Source: Microbacterium esteraromaticum (GTDB lineage: Bacteria > Actinomycetota > Actinomycetes > Actinomycetales > Microbacteriaceae). Taken from it: a stretch of 64,000 bases of DNA. The position numbers and the translations under genes are program-made. Each line of letters starts with the position of its first letter. Positions within the stretch are counted from its first letter, which is position 1. This document shows positions 17,599 to 27,447 of this stretch, piece after piece. The notes below the pieces were generated by a model. That model saw nothing but the letters and a program-made list of their open reading frames with translations. It had not been told where the DNA came from and searched no databases. The stretch spans positions 2,542,001 to 2,606,000 of the forward strand of contig NZ_CP118100.1 in NCBI RefSeq assembly GCF_028747645.1, in the 5' to 3' direction.

Positions 17599-19852
17599 TT
17601 CGGTGACGGCGGACTCCGCGGCCACCCGCGCCACGGAGCGTAGGGGAACCGCCGATCTGCGTCCCGTCAGCCCCATCGTCCCGGGATTCCTCGCAGGAGC
17701 GACGATGCTCGTCGCGCTCTGGCCGTACACCGGGGCGATCATGCCGGGCACGTGGACGTTCGTGGCCTTCCTGGCGATCATCGTCGCCAGCGGCGCGGGT
17801 TCGCTCGGGCGTGTGATCTTCCGGCGGCTGCGCGCGGGCATCCGCGATCTGCTCGCCCTCGCGGTGCAGGTCACCATCACGATCATGGCGTGCACCGCCC
17901 TGCTGGCGAGCGATACCGCCTTTCTCGGGCTGATCCCGACGCGACTTTCGGGGCAGCTGATCGCCGTGCGGATGCAGCAGGCGATCGATGAGATCGCCGG
18001 CGGTGTAGCACCGATCGCGGCATCCGCCGGGCTCGCGACAGCAGTCGGAGTGCTCTTCGCCGGCGTGACGATCCTCGTCGACCAGCTGCTGGCGCACCGG
18101 CAGATCCTGCTCACCGTGCTGCTCACCTCGGTGATCGGGGTGCTGCCGATGCTGGTCTCGTTCGGCTCGCTGAACATCGCGTGGTTCCTGATGCAGGCTG
18201 TCATGATCCTGATCATGCTGCGCTTCGGTGCCCGGCACGATGCGTCCGCGCCGCGACGCACCTCGGCGCTGGCCGCCGCGATCGCCGGTGCCACCGCGAT
18301 CGCCGTGACTCTGCTGGTGACGCCGATGCTACCGATGGGCGCGGCGCTGTCGGGCACCGGCCCGACGTTGACGGTGCGGGCCGACCTGCGCCTGGGCGAT
18401 GATCTTCGCCGCCCCGAAAGTGTCGAGGCTCTGACGCTGGTCACCTCGGGCACCGCTCCCCCGTACCTGAGGTTGGCCACGCTGTCACGGTTCGACGGCG
18501 AGATCTGGCGACCCGACCGCACCGATCTGCAACCGCTCGGCGAGGGCTTCGGCGAGCGCGACTGGGGCGAAGCGATCGAGACGGCTGAACGTCGGGTCTC
18601 GATCCGGGTGCTCAACGTGTCCAGCGACCGCCTGCCGGTTCCCTATGCTCCCGAACGCGTCACCGGCATCGACGGCGACTGGCAGGCGATGCCCGCGGGA
18701 CGCACCGTCATCAGTGCGACCGAGAACGCGGCGGGCGCCGACTACACGGTGCGCACGGCGACCGCGGCGCCGACGCTCGAGCAGATCCGCCGGGCACCGG
18801 CATCCGACCTCGGACGCGCCCTCCCGCGCACGGTGAACCTGCCACCGGTCATTGCCGACACGGCCCGCTCGGTGACGGCCGAGGCCGACACCGACTACGA
18901 CCGTCTGATCGCCCTGCAGGACTGGTTCCGCAGCGAGTTCACCTACTCACTCGATGCGCCGGTCGACGAGGGATTCGACGGTACCGGTGCTGACGCCGTC
19001 GCCACCTTCCTCGACAAGCGCACCGGGTACTGTGTGCACTTCGCGGGCGCTTTCGCGCTCATGGCGCAGGCCCTCGACATGCCGGTGCGCATCGTCGTCG
19101 GATATCTGCCCGGCACCGCGACCGACCAGAGACGCGACGACGACATCGTCTACTCCGTCTCGAGCGACCAGCTGCATTCGTGGCCCGAGGTGCACTTCGA
19201 CGGCATCGGATGGGTGCCTTTCGAGCCGACGGCCACACTCGGTGTGCCCACCGCTTTTCTGTCGGAGACCTCCGCGGGTGGGAGCGGCGACGGGCCCGAC
19301 GCACCGACACCCACCACGGCGCCGACGACAGCACCGTCCGACGTGCCGACCGGCGGACCCGACCGCCTCGATGAGCAGTCCATCGGTGATCAGCAGCTGC
19401 AGACGCTCAATCCGCTGCCCGTCGTGCTGATCGCCCTCGGAGCGCTCCTGCTCGCGCTGCTGCCCGCCCTGGTGCGTGGGGGCACGCGGATGCTGCGCAT
19501 CAGCCGAGCCCGTCGAGGAGACGCCATGGCGGCGTGGCAGGAAGTGCGCGACACGATGGCCGACCTCGGTCTACCGTTGCACGCGGCCGACACGGCTCGC
19601 GTCCGCGCTCGCTATGTGGTCGCCGAACGCGGCGCGGACGCCGACGCGATGCGGCAACTGGTGGAAGCTGTCGAACACCGCAGCTATGCGCCGATGGCAT
19701 CCGCTGATGATGATCTGTCCGTGCCGCTGCGCGGTGTGCTCACGGCACTCGAACGCAGTGTCGACGGCCACCGCCGCGTGACGGCACGATTGCTGCCGGC
19801 GTCGCTGTGGCGCCGCGCCGCTTCGCTTCGCGGACGCGTTCAGGAGGCGTGA
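17591..19852 (+). CDS. TgpA-like membrane transglutaminase
   Basis: A 753-residue protein: six or so membrane helices (about 30-270), an extracellular core, and a C-terminal membrane helix (about 615-635) with a DUF4129-like cytoplasmic tail. The transglutaminase-like site has Cys481 in [14 protein letters not shown] and His529 in [10 protein letters not shown]; the third position reads PFEPT, with Glu545 where many relatives have Asp. A Thr/Pro-rich linker precedes the last helix. The GTG at 17591 overlaps the DUF58 stop; GTG 17603 is an alternative. Role in cell-envelope protein processing is inferred from TgpA. Confidence 0.88.
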   Translation: MFDSVTADSAATRATERRGTADLRPVSPIVPGFLAGATMLVALWPYTGAIMPGTWTFVAFLAIIVASGAGSLGRVIFRRLRAGIRDLLALAVQVTITIMACTALLASDTAFLGLIPTRLSGQLIAVRMQQAIDEIAGGVAPIAASAGLATAVGVLFAGVTILVDQLLAHRQILLTVLLTSVIGVLPMLVSFGSLNIAWFLMQAVMILIMLRFGARHDASAPRRTSALAAAIAGATAIAVTLLVTPMLPMGAALSGTGPTLTVRADLRLGDDLRRPESVEALTLVTSGTAPPYLRLATLSRFDGEIWRPDRTDLQPLGEGFGERDWGEAIETAERRVSIRVLNVSSDRLPVPYAPERVTGIDGDWQAMPAGRTVISATENAAGADYTVRTATAAPTLEQIRRAPASDLGRALPRTVNLPPVIADTARSVTAEADTDYDRLIALQDWFRSEFTYSLDAPVDEGFDGTGADAVATFLDKRTGYCVHFAGAFALMAQALDMPVRIVVGYLPGTATDQRRDDDIVYSVSSDQLHSWPEVHFDGIGWVPFEPTATLGVPTAFLSETSAGGSGDGPDAPTPTTAPTTAPSDVPTGGPDRLDEQSIGDQQLQTLNPLPVVLIALGALLLALLPALVRGGTRMLRISRARRGDAMAAWQEVRDTMADLGLPLHAADTARVRARYVVAERGADADAMRQLVEAVEHRSYAPMASADDDLSVPLRGVLTALERSVDGHRRVTARLLPASLWRRAASLRGRVQEA

Positions 19853-20739
19853 GCGCGGTGCTCGTCGCAGAGCACGACGTCGCAGCTCTCGCAGACGACG
19901 AACTGGCGCCGGCACGAGAGGTCGGGGCAGTTCGCGGTGCGCTTGGTCGCACCTCCGCAGCCTATGCACTCGCCGATCACCGCGGCATGGTCTGAGAAGT
20001 CGATCGACCCGCGCCCGTCGAACACGTACAGCGATCCCTCCCACAGGCCGTCGTCGCCGTACTTCTCGCCGTACCGGACGATGCCGCCCTCAAGCTGGTA
20101 CACCTCGCCGAACCCGCGCGCGATCATCAGACTCGACAGCACTTCGCAGCGAATACCGCCGGTACAGTACGTCACGATGGGCTTGCCCTTGAGATCGTCG
20201 TATGCGCCGGATTCGAGCAGCCCCACGAAATCGCGGGTCGTGTCGGTGTCGGGCACCACGGCGTTCCGGAACCGGCCGATGTCGGCCTCCAGCGCATTGC
20301 GTCCGTCGAAGAACACCACCTCATCGCCGCGCTCGTCCATCAGCTCGTGCAGCTGCTCGGGGCTCAGGCGCGCTCCACCGCCGACGACGCCGTGATCATC
20401 CACCGCCAACTCGCCGGGGGCACCGAACGAGACGATCTCGTCACGCACCTTGACGCTGAGCTTCGGGAAATCGGTGCTGAAGCCGTCGGCGTCGAGGCCA
20501 GTGCCCTCGCTCCACTTGATGTCCGCGTCCTTGAACGCCGGATAGTCGCGGAACCGCCGCAGCCACTTCTTCACCGCCGGCAGGTCACCGCCGAGCGTGC
20601 CATTGATGCCGTGCTCCGAGATCAGGATGCGCCCGCGCAACTGCAACGACGCGCAAAGGTCGCGCTGCCACAGTCGGATCGCATCGGGATCGGCCAACGG
20701 GGCGAACGCGTAGAACAGCACGATCTTCGGAGTGGGCAT
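19840..20739 (-). CDS. trhO: tRNA uridine(34) hydroxylase TrhO (rhodanese domain)
   Basis: A 299-residue YceA/TrhO-type protein, which hydroxylates U34 of certain tRNAs to ho5U. The N-terminal acylphosphatase-like half contains [13 protein letters not shown]. The rhodanese domain has [15 protein letters not shown] and the active Cys in [10 protein letters not shown] cysteine-rich C-terminus ([23 protein letters not shown]) is typical of the family. It converges on the transglutaminase gene with a 13-base overlap. Confidence 0.93.
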   Translation of the reverse strand: MPTPKIVLFYAFAPLADPDAIRLWQRDLCASLQLRGRILISEHGINGTLGGDLPAVKKWLRRFRDYPAFKDADIKWSEGTGLDADGFSTDFPKLSVKVRDEIVSFGAPGELAVDDHGVVGGGARLSPEQLHELMDERGDEVVFFDGRNALEADIGRFRNAVVPDTDTTRDFVGLLESGAYDDLKGKPIVTYCTGGIRCEVLSSLMIARGFGEVYQLEGGIVRYGEKYGDDGLWEGSLYVFDGRGSIDFSDHAAVIGECIGCGGATKRTANCPDLSCRRQFVVCESCDVVLCDEHRAHAS

Positions 20740-20791
20740 CAGCCGATTCTACGTCGCGTGGCTCGGAGTCCGCCGTCGCCGACGGATGCAG

Positions 20792-20819
20792 AAAGGGCCC
20801 CGTAGATGCGGGGCCCTTT
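20792..20819 (-). terminator. Rho-independent terminator after tRNA-Ser
   Basis: AAAGGGCCCC and GGGGCCCTTT form a perfect 10-bp stem around an 8-base loop, immediately beyond the 3' end of tRNA-Ser. T residues flank both sides, so it may work in either direction. Confidence 0.85.
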
Positions 20820-20823
20820 TCGG

Positions 20824-20908
20824 CGGTGACGGAGGGATTCGAACCCTCGGTTGCTTGCACAACACACGCTTTCCAAGCGTGCTCCTTCGGCCGCTCGGAC
20901 ACGTCACC
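20824..20908 (-). tRNA. tRNA-Ser (GGA)
   Basis: An 85-base class II tRNA with acceptor arms GGTGACG/CGTCACC, anticodon loop TTGGAAA (anticodon GGA), a long variable arm and T-loop GGTTCGAATCC. The CCA end is not encoded; a terminator follows directly. Confidence 0.97.
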
Positions 20909-20962
20909 AGGAACAACCTGTCCATCCTATCCGATGACGAGGGCGGGATCGAACCAGCCCAC

Positions 20963-21568
20963 TCAGTCGACCAGGTGCACCCCGTACACGACGGTGTCGG
21001 CATCGGCCTGCAGACGCTGCATGCCCAAGCGGTCGTAGAACGCGCCCGCCCCCGTGTTTGTGGCGTTCATACCCAGGTGCAGACCGGGAACGCCGCGCCG
21101 CTTCAGCTCGGTGAACAGCGTCTCGATCAGCTGTCGCCCCAGCCCCATCCCCTGGGTCTCTGGCAGCAGGTCGATGTGCAGGTGTGCCGGGTACTCGGCG
21201 GCGTGCGCGTTCGTTCCCGGCGCCCGCCGACTGGCGTAGCCGATGATGCCGTCCTGTCGGGTCGGCTCCGCCGCACCCGACAGCGGGTACGCGCCCATGC
21301 GCGTCGGCCACCACTCCTCGCGGAACCACTGTTCGAAAGCCTCGGTGTCATCCGTCGCGACGACGTAGCCGATCGTGCGCCCGTCGTCGGATTCGACGAC
21401 CCAGGTCAGGCCCGCGTCGCGCACCGCGTACGGCACCGCGAAGATGTCGCCCCACAGGCGGTCGTCGGTGAACATCCCGGTCGCATCGCCACCGGCATCC
21501 GCGGTCTTCACGCAGATGTCGTAGAGGGCGTCCCGGTCGGCGTCACGGTAGGGTCGGATCTTCGGCAC
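20963..21568 (-). CDS. GNAT-family N-acetyltransferase
   Basis: A 201-residue acetyl-CoA-dependent acetyltransferase. The cofactor-binding motif is LLPETQGMGLGRQLIETLF (Q/RxxGxG/A type), with the following GLHLGMNATNTGAGAFYDRLGM typical of motif B. The N-terminus IRPYRDADRDALYDIC is standard for the family. The acceptor substrate is unknown. The GTG start lies inside the end of the PAP2 gene (26-base overlap), so the two are probably co-expressed. Confidence 0.88.
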   Translation of the reverse strand: MPKIRPYRDADRDALYDICVKTADAGGDATGMFTDDRLWGDIFAVPYAVRDAGLTWVVESDDGRTIGYVVATDDTEAFEQWFREEWWPTRMGAYPLSGAAEPTRQDGIIGYASRRAPGTNAHAAEYPAHLHIDLLPETQGMGLGRQLIETLFTELKRRGVPGLHLGMNATNTGAGAFYDRLGMQRLQADADTVVYGVHLVD

Positions 21569-22208
21569 GGGGGCTCCTCGCTGATGCGGCTGGCGGACCC
21601 GACCAGCCTAGCGAGGCCCAGCCCCACAGCATCCCCGCCACGAGCAGAGCCGCCGACGCGCCGACCAGCGCTCCCCCGATCGTGTCGGTGATCCAGTGCA
21701 CCGCGAGGATCGTGCGCGACAGCGCCATGACGAGCACCCACAGCACACCGACCACCGCGACCCAGACACGGGGGAACACCAGCCACAGCACGACGGCGAT
21801 GGTCGCCGCATTCGCGGTGTGCCCCGAGGGGAACGATCCGAAGTCCGATGCGACCAGCATGTCATCAGGGCGCGCACGCGCGAACAGGTTCTTGAGCAGC
21901 TGGGTCAGTCCCGCGCTCACGATGAACGCCGAGGCCGCGAACACCGCCGATCGCCACCGTCGTACCGCGACCAACGACGCCACGATCAGCAACGGCACCA
22001 GCAGCACCGCGATCCACCCTCCGCCGACGCGGTTCATGAACAGCGCACCCCACAGCACCCACGGTTCGCGCAGCTGCGCCGCCACGCCGTTCCAGAACTC
22101 GTCCAGGGCGTTCGTCGCCCCGGCGGGCACCGTCACCACGAGGATGCCCAACGCGATCGCTGCGGCGAGCAGCGCCCCTCCGGTGATCAGTAGCGCCCGT
22201 CTCGTCAT
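21543..22208 (-). CDS. PAP2-family membrane phosphatase
   Basis: A 221-residue membrane phosphatase with six helices. All three PAP2 motifs are present: KNLFARARP, FPSGH and SRTILAVHWITD. Members dephosphorylate lipid phosphates such as phosphatidic acid or undecaprenyl pyrophosphate. Start ATG 22208 is chosen because GGGGTG precedes it and the hydrophobic N-terminus starts there; the longer frame upstream is not membrane-like. Confidence 0.88.
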   Translation of the reverse strand: MTRRALLITGGALLAAAIALGILVVTVPAGATNALDEFWNGVAAQLREPWVLWGALFMNRVGGGWIAVLLVPLLIVASLVAVRRWRSAVFAASAFIVSAGLTQLLKNLFARARPDDMLVASDFGSFPSGHTANAATIAVVLWLVFPRVWVAVVGVLWVLVMALSRTILAVHWITDTIGGALVGASAALLVAGMLWGWASLGWSGPPAASARSPRAEDPTLP

Positions 22209-22264
22209 CACCCCATTGTGCCCGGTTCGGGCATCCGCACCAGAGCGAGGGCTATCCTCGGGGC

Positions 22265-22597
22265 ATGAGCGCAGACCAGCCGTTCCTGCTCGCGGCTTCG
22301 GCCGCCGACTTCGTCGCTGCCCACCCGGTCGAGGCCGGCCGGGTAAAGCCACACCGCACCCTCGACGGCGACGGATTCAAGATCCGCACCCTCGTCATGG
22401 ATGCCCGAGCCATCATGCGGGAGCACCGCGCCCCCGTGCCGATCCTGGTGCAGGTCGTGTCGGGGCGCATCCTGTTCCGGGCCGGCGGAGCCGAGCACGA
22501 TCTCACCGCGGGTGGCGCGATCCAGGTCCCCGCCGGCATGCTGCACGAACTGGAGGCTGTCGACGCCTCGCACGTGCTGCTGGTGTTGCTCGGCTGA
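22265..22597 (+). CDS. Small cupin-domain protein
   Basis: A 110-residue single cupin. The barrel motif is recognisable around MREHRAPVPILVQVVSGRILF and GGAIQVPAGMLHELEAV, with His residues (H54 and H93 region) as likely metal ligands. Function and ligand are unknown. It ends immediately next to the convergent ABC permease gene with no spacer. Confidence 0.8.
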   Translation: MSADQPFLLAASAADFVAAHPVEAGRVKPHRTLDGDGFKIRTLVMDARAIMREHRAPVPILVQVVSGRILFRAGGAEHDLTAGGAIQVPAGMLHELEAVDASHVLLVLLG

Positions 22598-23584
22598 TCA
22601 CCCCTTGGTAGAGCCGGCGAGCAGGCCGCGGACGAAGTACCGTTGCAACGCGAAGAAGACGATCAACGGAACGATGATCGAGACAAACGCTCCGGCGGTG
22701 AGCAGGTGCCAGTCGTTTCCACGGGTACCCGTGATCTCGGCCAGCAGCTTGGTGATCGGCGCGGCGCCGCCGTCGGCGAAGACGAGGGCGACGAGCAGGT
22801 CGTTCCAAACCCAGAGGAACTGGAAGATGGCGACCGAGGCGATCGCCGGCATCGTCAGCGGCAGAACGATACGGAAGAAGATCTGCCCTCGCGAAGCGCC
22901 GTCCACACGCGCCGCCTCGATGATCTCGCTCGGGATCTCGGACATGAAGTTGTGCAACAGGTAGATCGCCAGCGGCAGCGCGAACATCGTGTGCGCGAAC
23001 CACACCTGCGCGTAGCCTCCGGATGCCCCCAGCGGCAGGGTCACCTGCAGGCCGAACAGGTTCAATCCCCTCGAGAATGTGCTCAGCAACGGCACCAACG
23101 CCATCTGGATCGGCACGATCTGCAACGCGAAGATGAAGATGAACAGGAAGTTGCGCCCCTTGAAGTCGATCCAGGCGAACGCGTACGCCGCCATCGACGC
23201 GATCATCAGCGGCACGATGGTCGCGGGGATGGTGATGGCGATCGAGTTCACGAAAGACTCGAGCATCGTCAGCTGCGTCGTACCGGACGAGAGCACATCC
23301 ACGTAGTTCTCGCCGGTGACCTCGGGGTTCAGGAAGAACTCCCACCACCCGCTCGTGAGAATCTGATCCCGCGGCCGGAACGACGAGATGAACAGCCCGA
23401 GCGTGGGGATCGTCCACAGCACCGCGATGATGATCGATGCCGCCGAGGCCCATGGCCGGCTCAGTCGCTTGCGGGCCCGTCCTGCCGAGGCGTTCAGCCC
23501 ACCCCCGGTCGTGATCGCGCGGGTGCTCATCGCTACGTCGGACTGCGGGGTCGCCGCCGTCCCTGGGTTCATCGCGCTGCTCAT
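22598..23584 (-). CDS. Carbohydrate ABC transporter permease (AglG/MalG type)
   Basis: A 328-residue inner subunit with six core membrane helices and the ATPase-contacting EAA loop EAARVDGASRGQIFFRIVLP. The 45-residue N-terminus is polar and low-complexity. It is the third gene of a binding-protein/permease/permease operon; its ATG overlaps the previous stop. No ATPase gene is present here, so the system probably uses a shared MsiK-like ATPase encoded elsewhere. Confidence 0.92.
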   Translation of the reverse strand: MSSAMNPGTAATPQSDVAMSTRAITTGGGLNASAGRARKRLSRPWASAASIIIAVLWTIPTLGLFISSFRPRDQILTSGWWEFFLNPEVTGENYVDVLSSGTTQLTMLESFVNSIAITIPATIVPLMIASMAAYAFAWIDFKGRNFLFIFIFALQIVPIQMALVPLLSTFSRGLNLFGLQVTLPLGASGGYAQVWFAHTMFALPLAIYLLHNFMSEIPSEIIEAARVDGASRGQIFFRIVLPLTMPAIASVAIFQFLWVWNDLLVALVFADGGAAPITKLLAEITGTRGNDWHLLTAGAFVSIIVPLIVFFALQRYFVRGLLAGSTKG

Positions 23585-24720
23585 CGGATCTCCCGCTGCT
23601 TCTGGATCTGACGTGCGTTGTAGACGACGATCGGCACAACAAGCACGAAGAGGATGACGGCGAGCGCTGCACTGCGCCCTGCCTCGAATTTCGAGAACTG
23701 GGTGTACATCTCGTTGGCGAGCACGCTCGTCTCGTAGTTTCCGGCGGTCATCGTGCGCACGATGTCGAACACCTTCAGCGATGCGATCGAGATGGTCGTC
23801 AACACGACGATGAGAGCGGGACGGATGGAAGGGACGGTCACGGATCGGAATCGCTGCCAGGCGTTCGCACCGTCAAGCTCGGCGGCTTCGAGAAGCTCGG
23901 TCGCCACGCCCTTGATGGATGCTGACAGGATGACCATCGCGAACCCGGTCTGCACCCAGATGAGGACGACGATCAAGAAGAAGGTGTTCCACGGAGGGTT
24001 CAGCAGGAACTGCTGCGGTTCTCCCCCGAACCACACGAGGATCTGGTTGAGCAGGCCGATCTGGTCGTACTGCGGCCCGCGGTACTCGTACATGAACCGC
24101 CAGATGATGCCGGCGCCGACGAACGAGATCGCCATCGGCATGAAGACCAGTACCTTGTAGACCTTCTCGCCGCGCGTGCGGTCGATGAACACCGCGTACG
24201 CCAACCCCACGATGGTCGAGACGGTCGGGACGACCAGCACCCACACGATCGTGTTGACCACGACGCGGATGCCGTCGGGCTGACCGAAGATCCACAGATA
24301 GTTGTCGAGGCCGATGAAGCTCTTACCCGACGAGTTCATGAACGATGCGACGAACGTCTGGATCGACGGGAGCACGAGGCCCACCGTCAGCAGCAGGAAC
24401 GCCGGCGCCATGAACGCCACGAGTTGGATGAGGTAGCCCTTCCCCGCGCGCGATCGATAGTCGAGCAGGAAGAACACGCCCCCGACGACGACTGCCACAC
24501 CGATCGCCCAGTAGTACGAGCGGAAGAACCACATCACGGCGAAGGGGACGAGCAGGCACATCGCTAGTCGCGCGGCGGTGTACCAGGGCCCGGAACGCGG
24601 CGCGACGTCGACGAGGAACAGAATGACGGCCACGACGATCGCGAAGGCGATGACGACGATCACCGCCTGCACGACAGGTGGCATCGTGCCCACCCATTGG
24701 AAGAAGTCAGTCGCGGTCAC
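23581..24720 (-). CDS. Carbohydrate ABC transporter permease (AglF/MalF type)
   Basis: A 379-residue permease. Beyond the six-helix core there are about three additional N-terminal hydrophobic segments (16-90), an extended form like MalF/AglF. The EAA loop is EAAELDGANAWQRFRSVTVP. It starts at GTG and is followed by the second permease with ATGA overlap. Confidence 0.92.
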   Translation of the reverse strand: MTATDFFQWVGTMPPVVQAVIVVIAFAIVVAVILFLVDVAPRSGPWYTAARLAMCLLVPFAVMWFFRSYYWAIGVAVVVGGVFFLLDYRSRAGKGYLIQLVAFMAPAFLLLTVGLVLPSIQTFVASFMNSSGKSFIGLDNYLWIFGQPDGIRVVVNTIVWVLVVPTVSTIVGLAYAVFIDRTRGEKVYKVLVFMPMAISFVGAGIIWRFMYEYRGPQYDQIGLLNQILVWFGGEPQQFLLNPPWNTFFLIVVLIWVQTGFAMVILSASIKGVATELLEAAELDGANAWQRFRSVTVPSIRPALIVVLTTISIASLKVFDIVRTMTAGNYETSVLANEMYTQFSKFEAGRSAALAVILFVLVVPIVVYNARQIQKQREIR

Positions 24721-24817
24721 ATCGATTCCCTTGCACGAGTGGCGATGATCCGTGCACCGTTGCCCGGATCAGGTCAGAGGTGGAGTGGGCCGCCCGAAGG
24801 CGGCCCACCCGAGTCGG

Positions 24818-26143
24818 TCAGCCCGCGGGCCAGCCCGTCTCGATCTGCTGGAGCACCTCATCGGTCGACGTGCCGTTGACCCAGGCGACCATTCCCTTCC
24901 AGAACGTGCCCGCGCCGACTGCACCGGGCATCAGGTCACTGGCGTCGAACCGGAACGTGGTGTCGGGATCCTGCAGGATCTTGATGGTCTCCTGAAGGAT
25001 CGGGTCCTGCGCGTTGGCGGGGTCCAGTCCGTTGTTGGCCGAGGTGACGCCGCCCAGGCTCACGCGGCTGTTCGCCCACTCGGGGCTGGAGAGGTACGCG
25101 AGCACCTGCTGCGTTGCGGCGGAGTCGCTGAACGCTCCCACGATCTCACCTGCGCCCGTGACCGCGCTGGCGTCTGCACTCTCGCCAGGGAGCATGAACG
25201 CCCAGACGTCGCCGTCCTCAGCGATCGTCGTGCCATCGGGGAAGAAGCCCGACAGGAACGATGCCTGGTGCGTGAGTGCGCACGATCCGTCCGCGACCTT
25301 CGGGGCGACATCGCCGAACGCGGTCGAGTTGATCGAGCGGACGTCACCGAATCCGGCATTCACGTTGGCCGGGTCGAGCAGGATGTCGCCGACGGAGTCG
25401 AAGGCGGCTTTGATCTGCGGATCGGTGAACGGCACGTCGTTGGTGACCCACTGGTCGTACACATCGGGGCCCGCCTGACGCAGCACGTAGTCCTCGACCC
25501 AGTCCGTGCCTGGCCATCCGGTCGCCGTGCCGGACTCGAAGCCTGCACACCACGCCGGTTCGCCGGTCGCCGCTTGGATGGACTCGGTGAGCGTCTGCAT
25601 CTCATCGAGCGTCGTCGGAACCTCCACGCCCCACTCGGCGAACTTCGTCGGCGAGTACCAGATCCAGCCCTTGACGTTCGCCATCAGGGGCGCGCCGTAG
25701 AACGTGCCGTCCACCGTTCCGTAGTTGACCCAGTCCTCGGTCCAGTACTCGTTCGCGTTCTGCTCGACCTCGGCGGGTGCGGGCAGAAGGAAGTCACGGG
25801 TGGCGAAGTCGGCGAAGAGTCCCGGCTGCGGGAAGATCGCGATGTCGGGCGGGTTCCCGCCCTGTGCACGGGTTCCGAGCTGCGTCTCGAAGTCCTGACT
25901 GCCCTCGTACTTGATCTCGATCCCGGTCTCTTCCTCGAAACCGGCCCAGGACTCCTGGAGCAGCTCTGCCTCGCTGTCGACGATCGTGCCGTAGATCGTG
26001 ACGGTCTCGCCGGCCACGTCTTCACTGCCGGCGTCGCTGCCGCCGTCCGGTGCGCCAGGAGCTCCGCACCCTGCCAGTGCGACGCCCGCCGCACCGAGCA
26101 GTGCCAGCGGCGCGAGGCGCCGATAGCGCTGTGACTGTGCCAT
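24818..26143 (-). CDS. Sugar ABC transporter solute-binding lipoprotein (AglE-like)
   Basis: A 441-residue extracellular binding protein of family 1. The N-terminal signal ends in the lipobox LAGC, so it is lipid-anchored. The C-terminal stretch FDASDLMPGAVGAGTF resembles alpha-glucoside-binding AglE proteins; this supports, but does not prove, an alpha-glucoside substrate. The ATG at 26143 has GAGGAGA upstream; the longer frame lacks a signal sequence at its start. First gene of the transporter operon, divergent from a LacI regulator. Confidence 0.9.
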   Translation of the reverse strand: MAQSQRYRRLAPLALLGAAGVALAGCGAPGAPDGGSDAGSEDVAGETVTIYGTIVDSEAELLQESWAGFEEETGIEIKYEGSQDFETQLGTRAQGGNPPDIAIFPQPGLFADFATRDFLLPAPAEVEQNANEYWTEDWVNYGTVDGTFYGAPLMANVKGWIWYSPTKFAEWGVEVPTTLDEMQTLTESIQAATGEPAWCAGFESGTATGWPGTDWVEDYVLRQAGPDVYDQWVTNDVPFTDPQIKAAFDSVGDILLDPANVNAGFGDVRSINSTAFGDVAPKVADGSCALTHQASFLSGFFPDGTTIAEDGDVWAFMLPGESADASAVTGAGEIVGAFSDSAATQQVLAYLSSPEWANSRVSLGGVTSANNGLDPANAQDPILQETIKILQDPDTTFRFDASDLMPGAVGAGTFWKGMVAWVNGTSTDEVLQQIETGWPAG

Positions 26144-26203
26144 GTCATTTCTCCTCTTCGAGTGGGTCTCTGCTCCCCGACGCGGCGTGTCCCGCAACAA
26201 TGA

Positions 26204-26215
26204 GGAACCGATTCC
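26204..26215. promoter_or_regulatory. LacI-type operator candidate 1
   Basis: GGAACCGATTCC is an almost perfect 12-base palindrome with the central CG common to LacI-family operators. It lies between the binding-protein start and its likely promoter. Confidence 0.55.
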
Positions 26216-26270
26216 AGAACAACCTACTTGTCTTGGACGCCCCGACACAATGCCCGCACGAGCCGTTCTC

Positions 26271-26283
26271 GACAACCGTTGTC
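26271..26283. promoter_or_regulatory. LacI-type operator candidate 2
   Basis: GACAACCGTTGTC is palindromic around a single centre base. It lies in the same gap as the other three palindromes. Confidence 0.5.
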
Positions 26284-26300
26284 CAGCCGTGACCCGTTGC

Positions 26301-26316
26301 GTGGGAGCGCTCCCAC
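26301..26316. promoter_or_regulatory. LacI-type operator candidate 3
   Basis: GTGGGAGCGCTCCCAC is a perfect 16-base palindrome with the GAGCGCTC core seen in many LacI-family operators. It directly abuts the proposed -10 of the transporter promoter, where a bound repressor would block transcription. Confidence 0.72.
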
Positions 26317-26322
26317 AGCATA
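26317..26322 (-). promoter_or_regulatory. Possible -10 of the sugar-transporter promoter
   Basis: TATGCT on the minus strand sits between operator candidates 3 and 4. No convincing -35 is visible 17 bases upstream, where operator 4 lies. Confidence 0.35.
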
Positions 26323-26328
26323 GCGTGT

Positions 26329-26340
26329 GGAACCGGTTCC
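26329..26340. promoter_or_regulatory. LacI-type operator candidate 4
   Basis: GGAACCGGTTCC is a perfect 12-base palindrome differing by one base from candidate 1. Placed about 45 bases before the lacI-type gene, it could control both directions. Confidence 0.62.
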
Positions 26341-26385
26341 GCGACACGGTGTTCGGAATCCCGACTTTCCCCCAGAGGACGAACG

Positions 26386-27390
26386 ATGAGCACGCTTGCC
26401 GATGTCGCAGCCCGCGCCGGCGTCTCGAAAGCGACCGCCAGCCGCGCTCTGAGCGGCAGCGGCTACGTCGCCGACGACACCAGTGAACGCGTACACGCCG
26501 CGGCCCGCGAGCTCGCGTACGTCGTGCACTCCTCGGCGCAGAGCCTGGCGACGGGCCGCACGCTGTCGGTAGGCGTGATCGTCCCCACCCTCGACCGCTG
26601 GTTCTTCTCTGAGCTGCTCAGCGGCATCCAGCAGGAACTGCTCACGTCCGGGCACGACCTGGTGCTCTACGGCAGCCGAGAGGGGTCAGCGGAACGCACC
26701 CGGCTGTTCGAAGAGATCCTGCCGCAGCGTCGCCTCGACGGCATCATCGCCGTCGGCATCCAACCCAGCGCCCGCGAGCTCGAACGGCTCATGCTCGTCG
26801 GCTCGCCCTTGGTGAGCGTCGGCTCGTACGCCGAGGGCACCAGCGCGATCTCGATCGATGACACGGCCGCTGGGCGACTCGCGACCGAACACCTCATCGA
26901 CCTCGGACACCGCGACATCACGTTCCTCGGCGGTAGAGCGGATGCCGCGACACACGCCTTCGGTGACGAGCAGCGGCTCGCCGGCTACCGCGCGGCCATG
27001 AGCACCGCAGGTCTCGAAGCCGGCATCCGCCACGCTTCGGGCGAGGCGACGATGCCCGGCGGGTACGAAGCGGCGGTGCGGATGCTGGGAGACCGGCGCT
27101 CCCGTCCGACGGCGGTGGTCGCCGTCTGCGACGAAGTGGCCATCGGAGGCATCATCGCCGCGCGACGACTGGGGGTGTCCTCCCCCGCCGATCTCAGCGT
27201 GGTCGGCATCGATGACCATGCGCACGCGGAGATGTTCTCGCTGACGACCGTCCTGCAGCATCCGAAAGAACAGGGCCGTGAGGCGGTCCGCATGCTGCGC
27301 GACCGCATGGACTCACCCGGCGCGGAAACCGTGCACCGGGTGCTGCCCTCGGAGTTGATCATGCGCGCGTCGACGACGGTGCCGCGCTGA
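26386..27390 (+). CDS. LacI-family transcriptional regulator of the sugar transporter
   Basis: A 334-residue LacI-type repressor. The N-terminal helix-turn-helix and hinge are clear (TLADVAARAGVSKATASRAL, residues 3-22), followed by a periplasmic-binding-like sensor domain containing LGHRDITFLGG and SVVGIDDHAHAEMF. It is divergent from the ABC importer and separated from it by four palindromes, so it very probably represses the importer and itself until a sugar binds. AGAGGAC precedes the ATG. Confidence 0.94.
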   Translation: MSTLADVAARAGVSKATASRALSGSGYVADDTSERVHAAARELAYVVHSSAQSLATGRTLSVGVIVPTLDRWFFSELLSGIQQELLTSGHDLVLYGSREGSAERTRLFEEILPQRRLDGIIAVGIQPSARELERLMLVGSPLVSVGSYAEGTSAISIDDTAAGRLATEHLIDLGHRDITFLGGRADAATHAFGDEQRLAGYRAAMSTAGLEAGIRHASGEATMPGGYEAAVRMLGDRRSRPTAVVAVCDEVAIGGIIAARRLGVSSPADLSVVGIDDHAHAEMFSLTTVLQHPKEQGREAVRMLRDRMDSPGAETVHRVLPSELIMRASTTVPR

Positions 27391-27397
27391 TCCGGGT

Positions 27398-27434
27398 ACA
27401 CAGAAGGCCCCGGGCGAACCCGGGGCCTTCTGTG
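27398..27434. terminator. Bidirectional terminator hairpin between lacI and rplL
   Basis: A perfect 17-bp stem (27398-27413 region with 27418-27434) around a CGAA loop separates two converging genes. There is no long T-run on either side, but stem strength and position fit a shared terminator. Confidence 0.8.
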
Positions 27435-27447
27435 TCAGTAAGAAGTC

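Noticed and set aside
20585..20902. Short reading frame covering tRNA-Ser
   Set aside because: Its N-terminus is the translation of the tRNA (the familiar SERPKEHAWKAC-type artefact).
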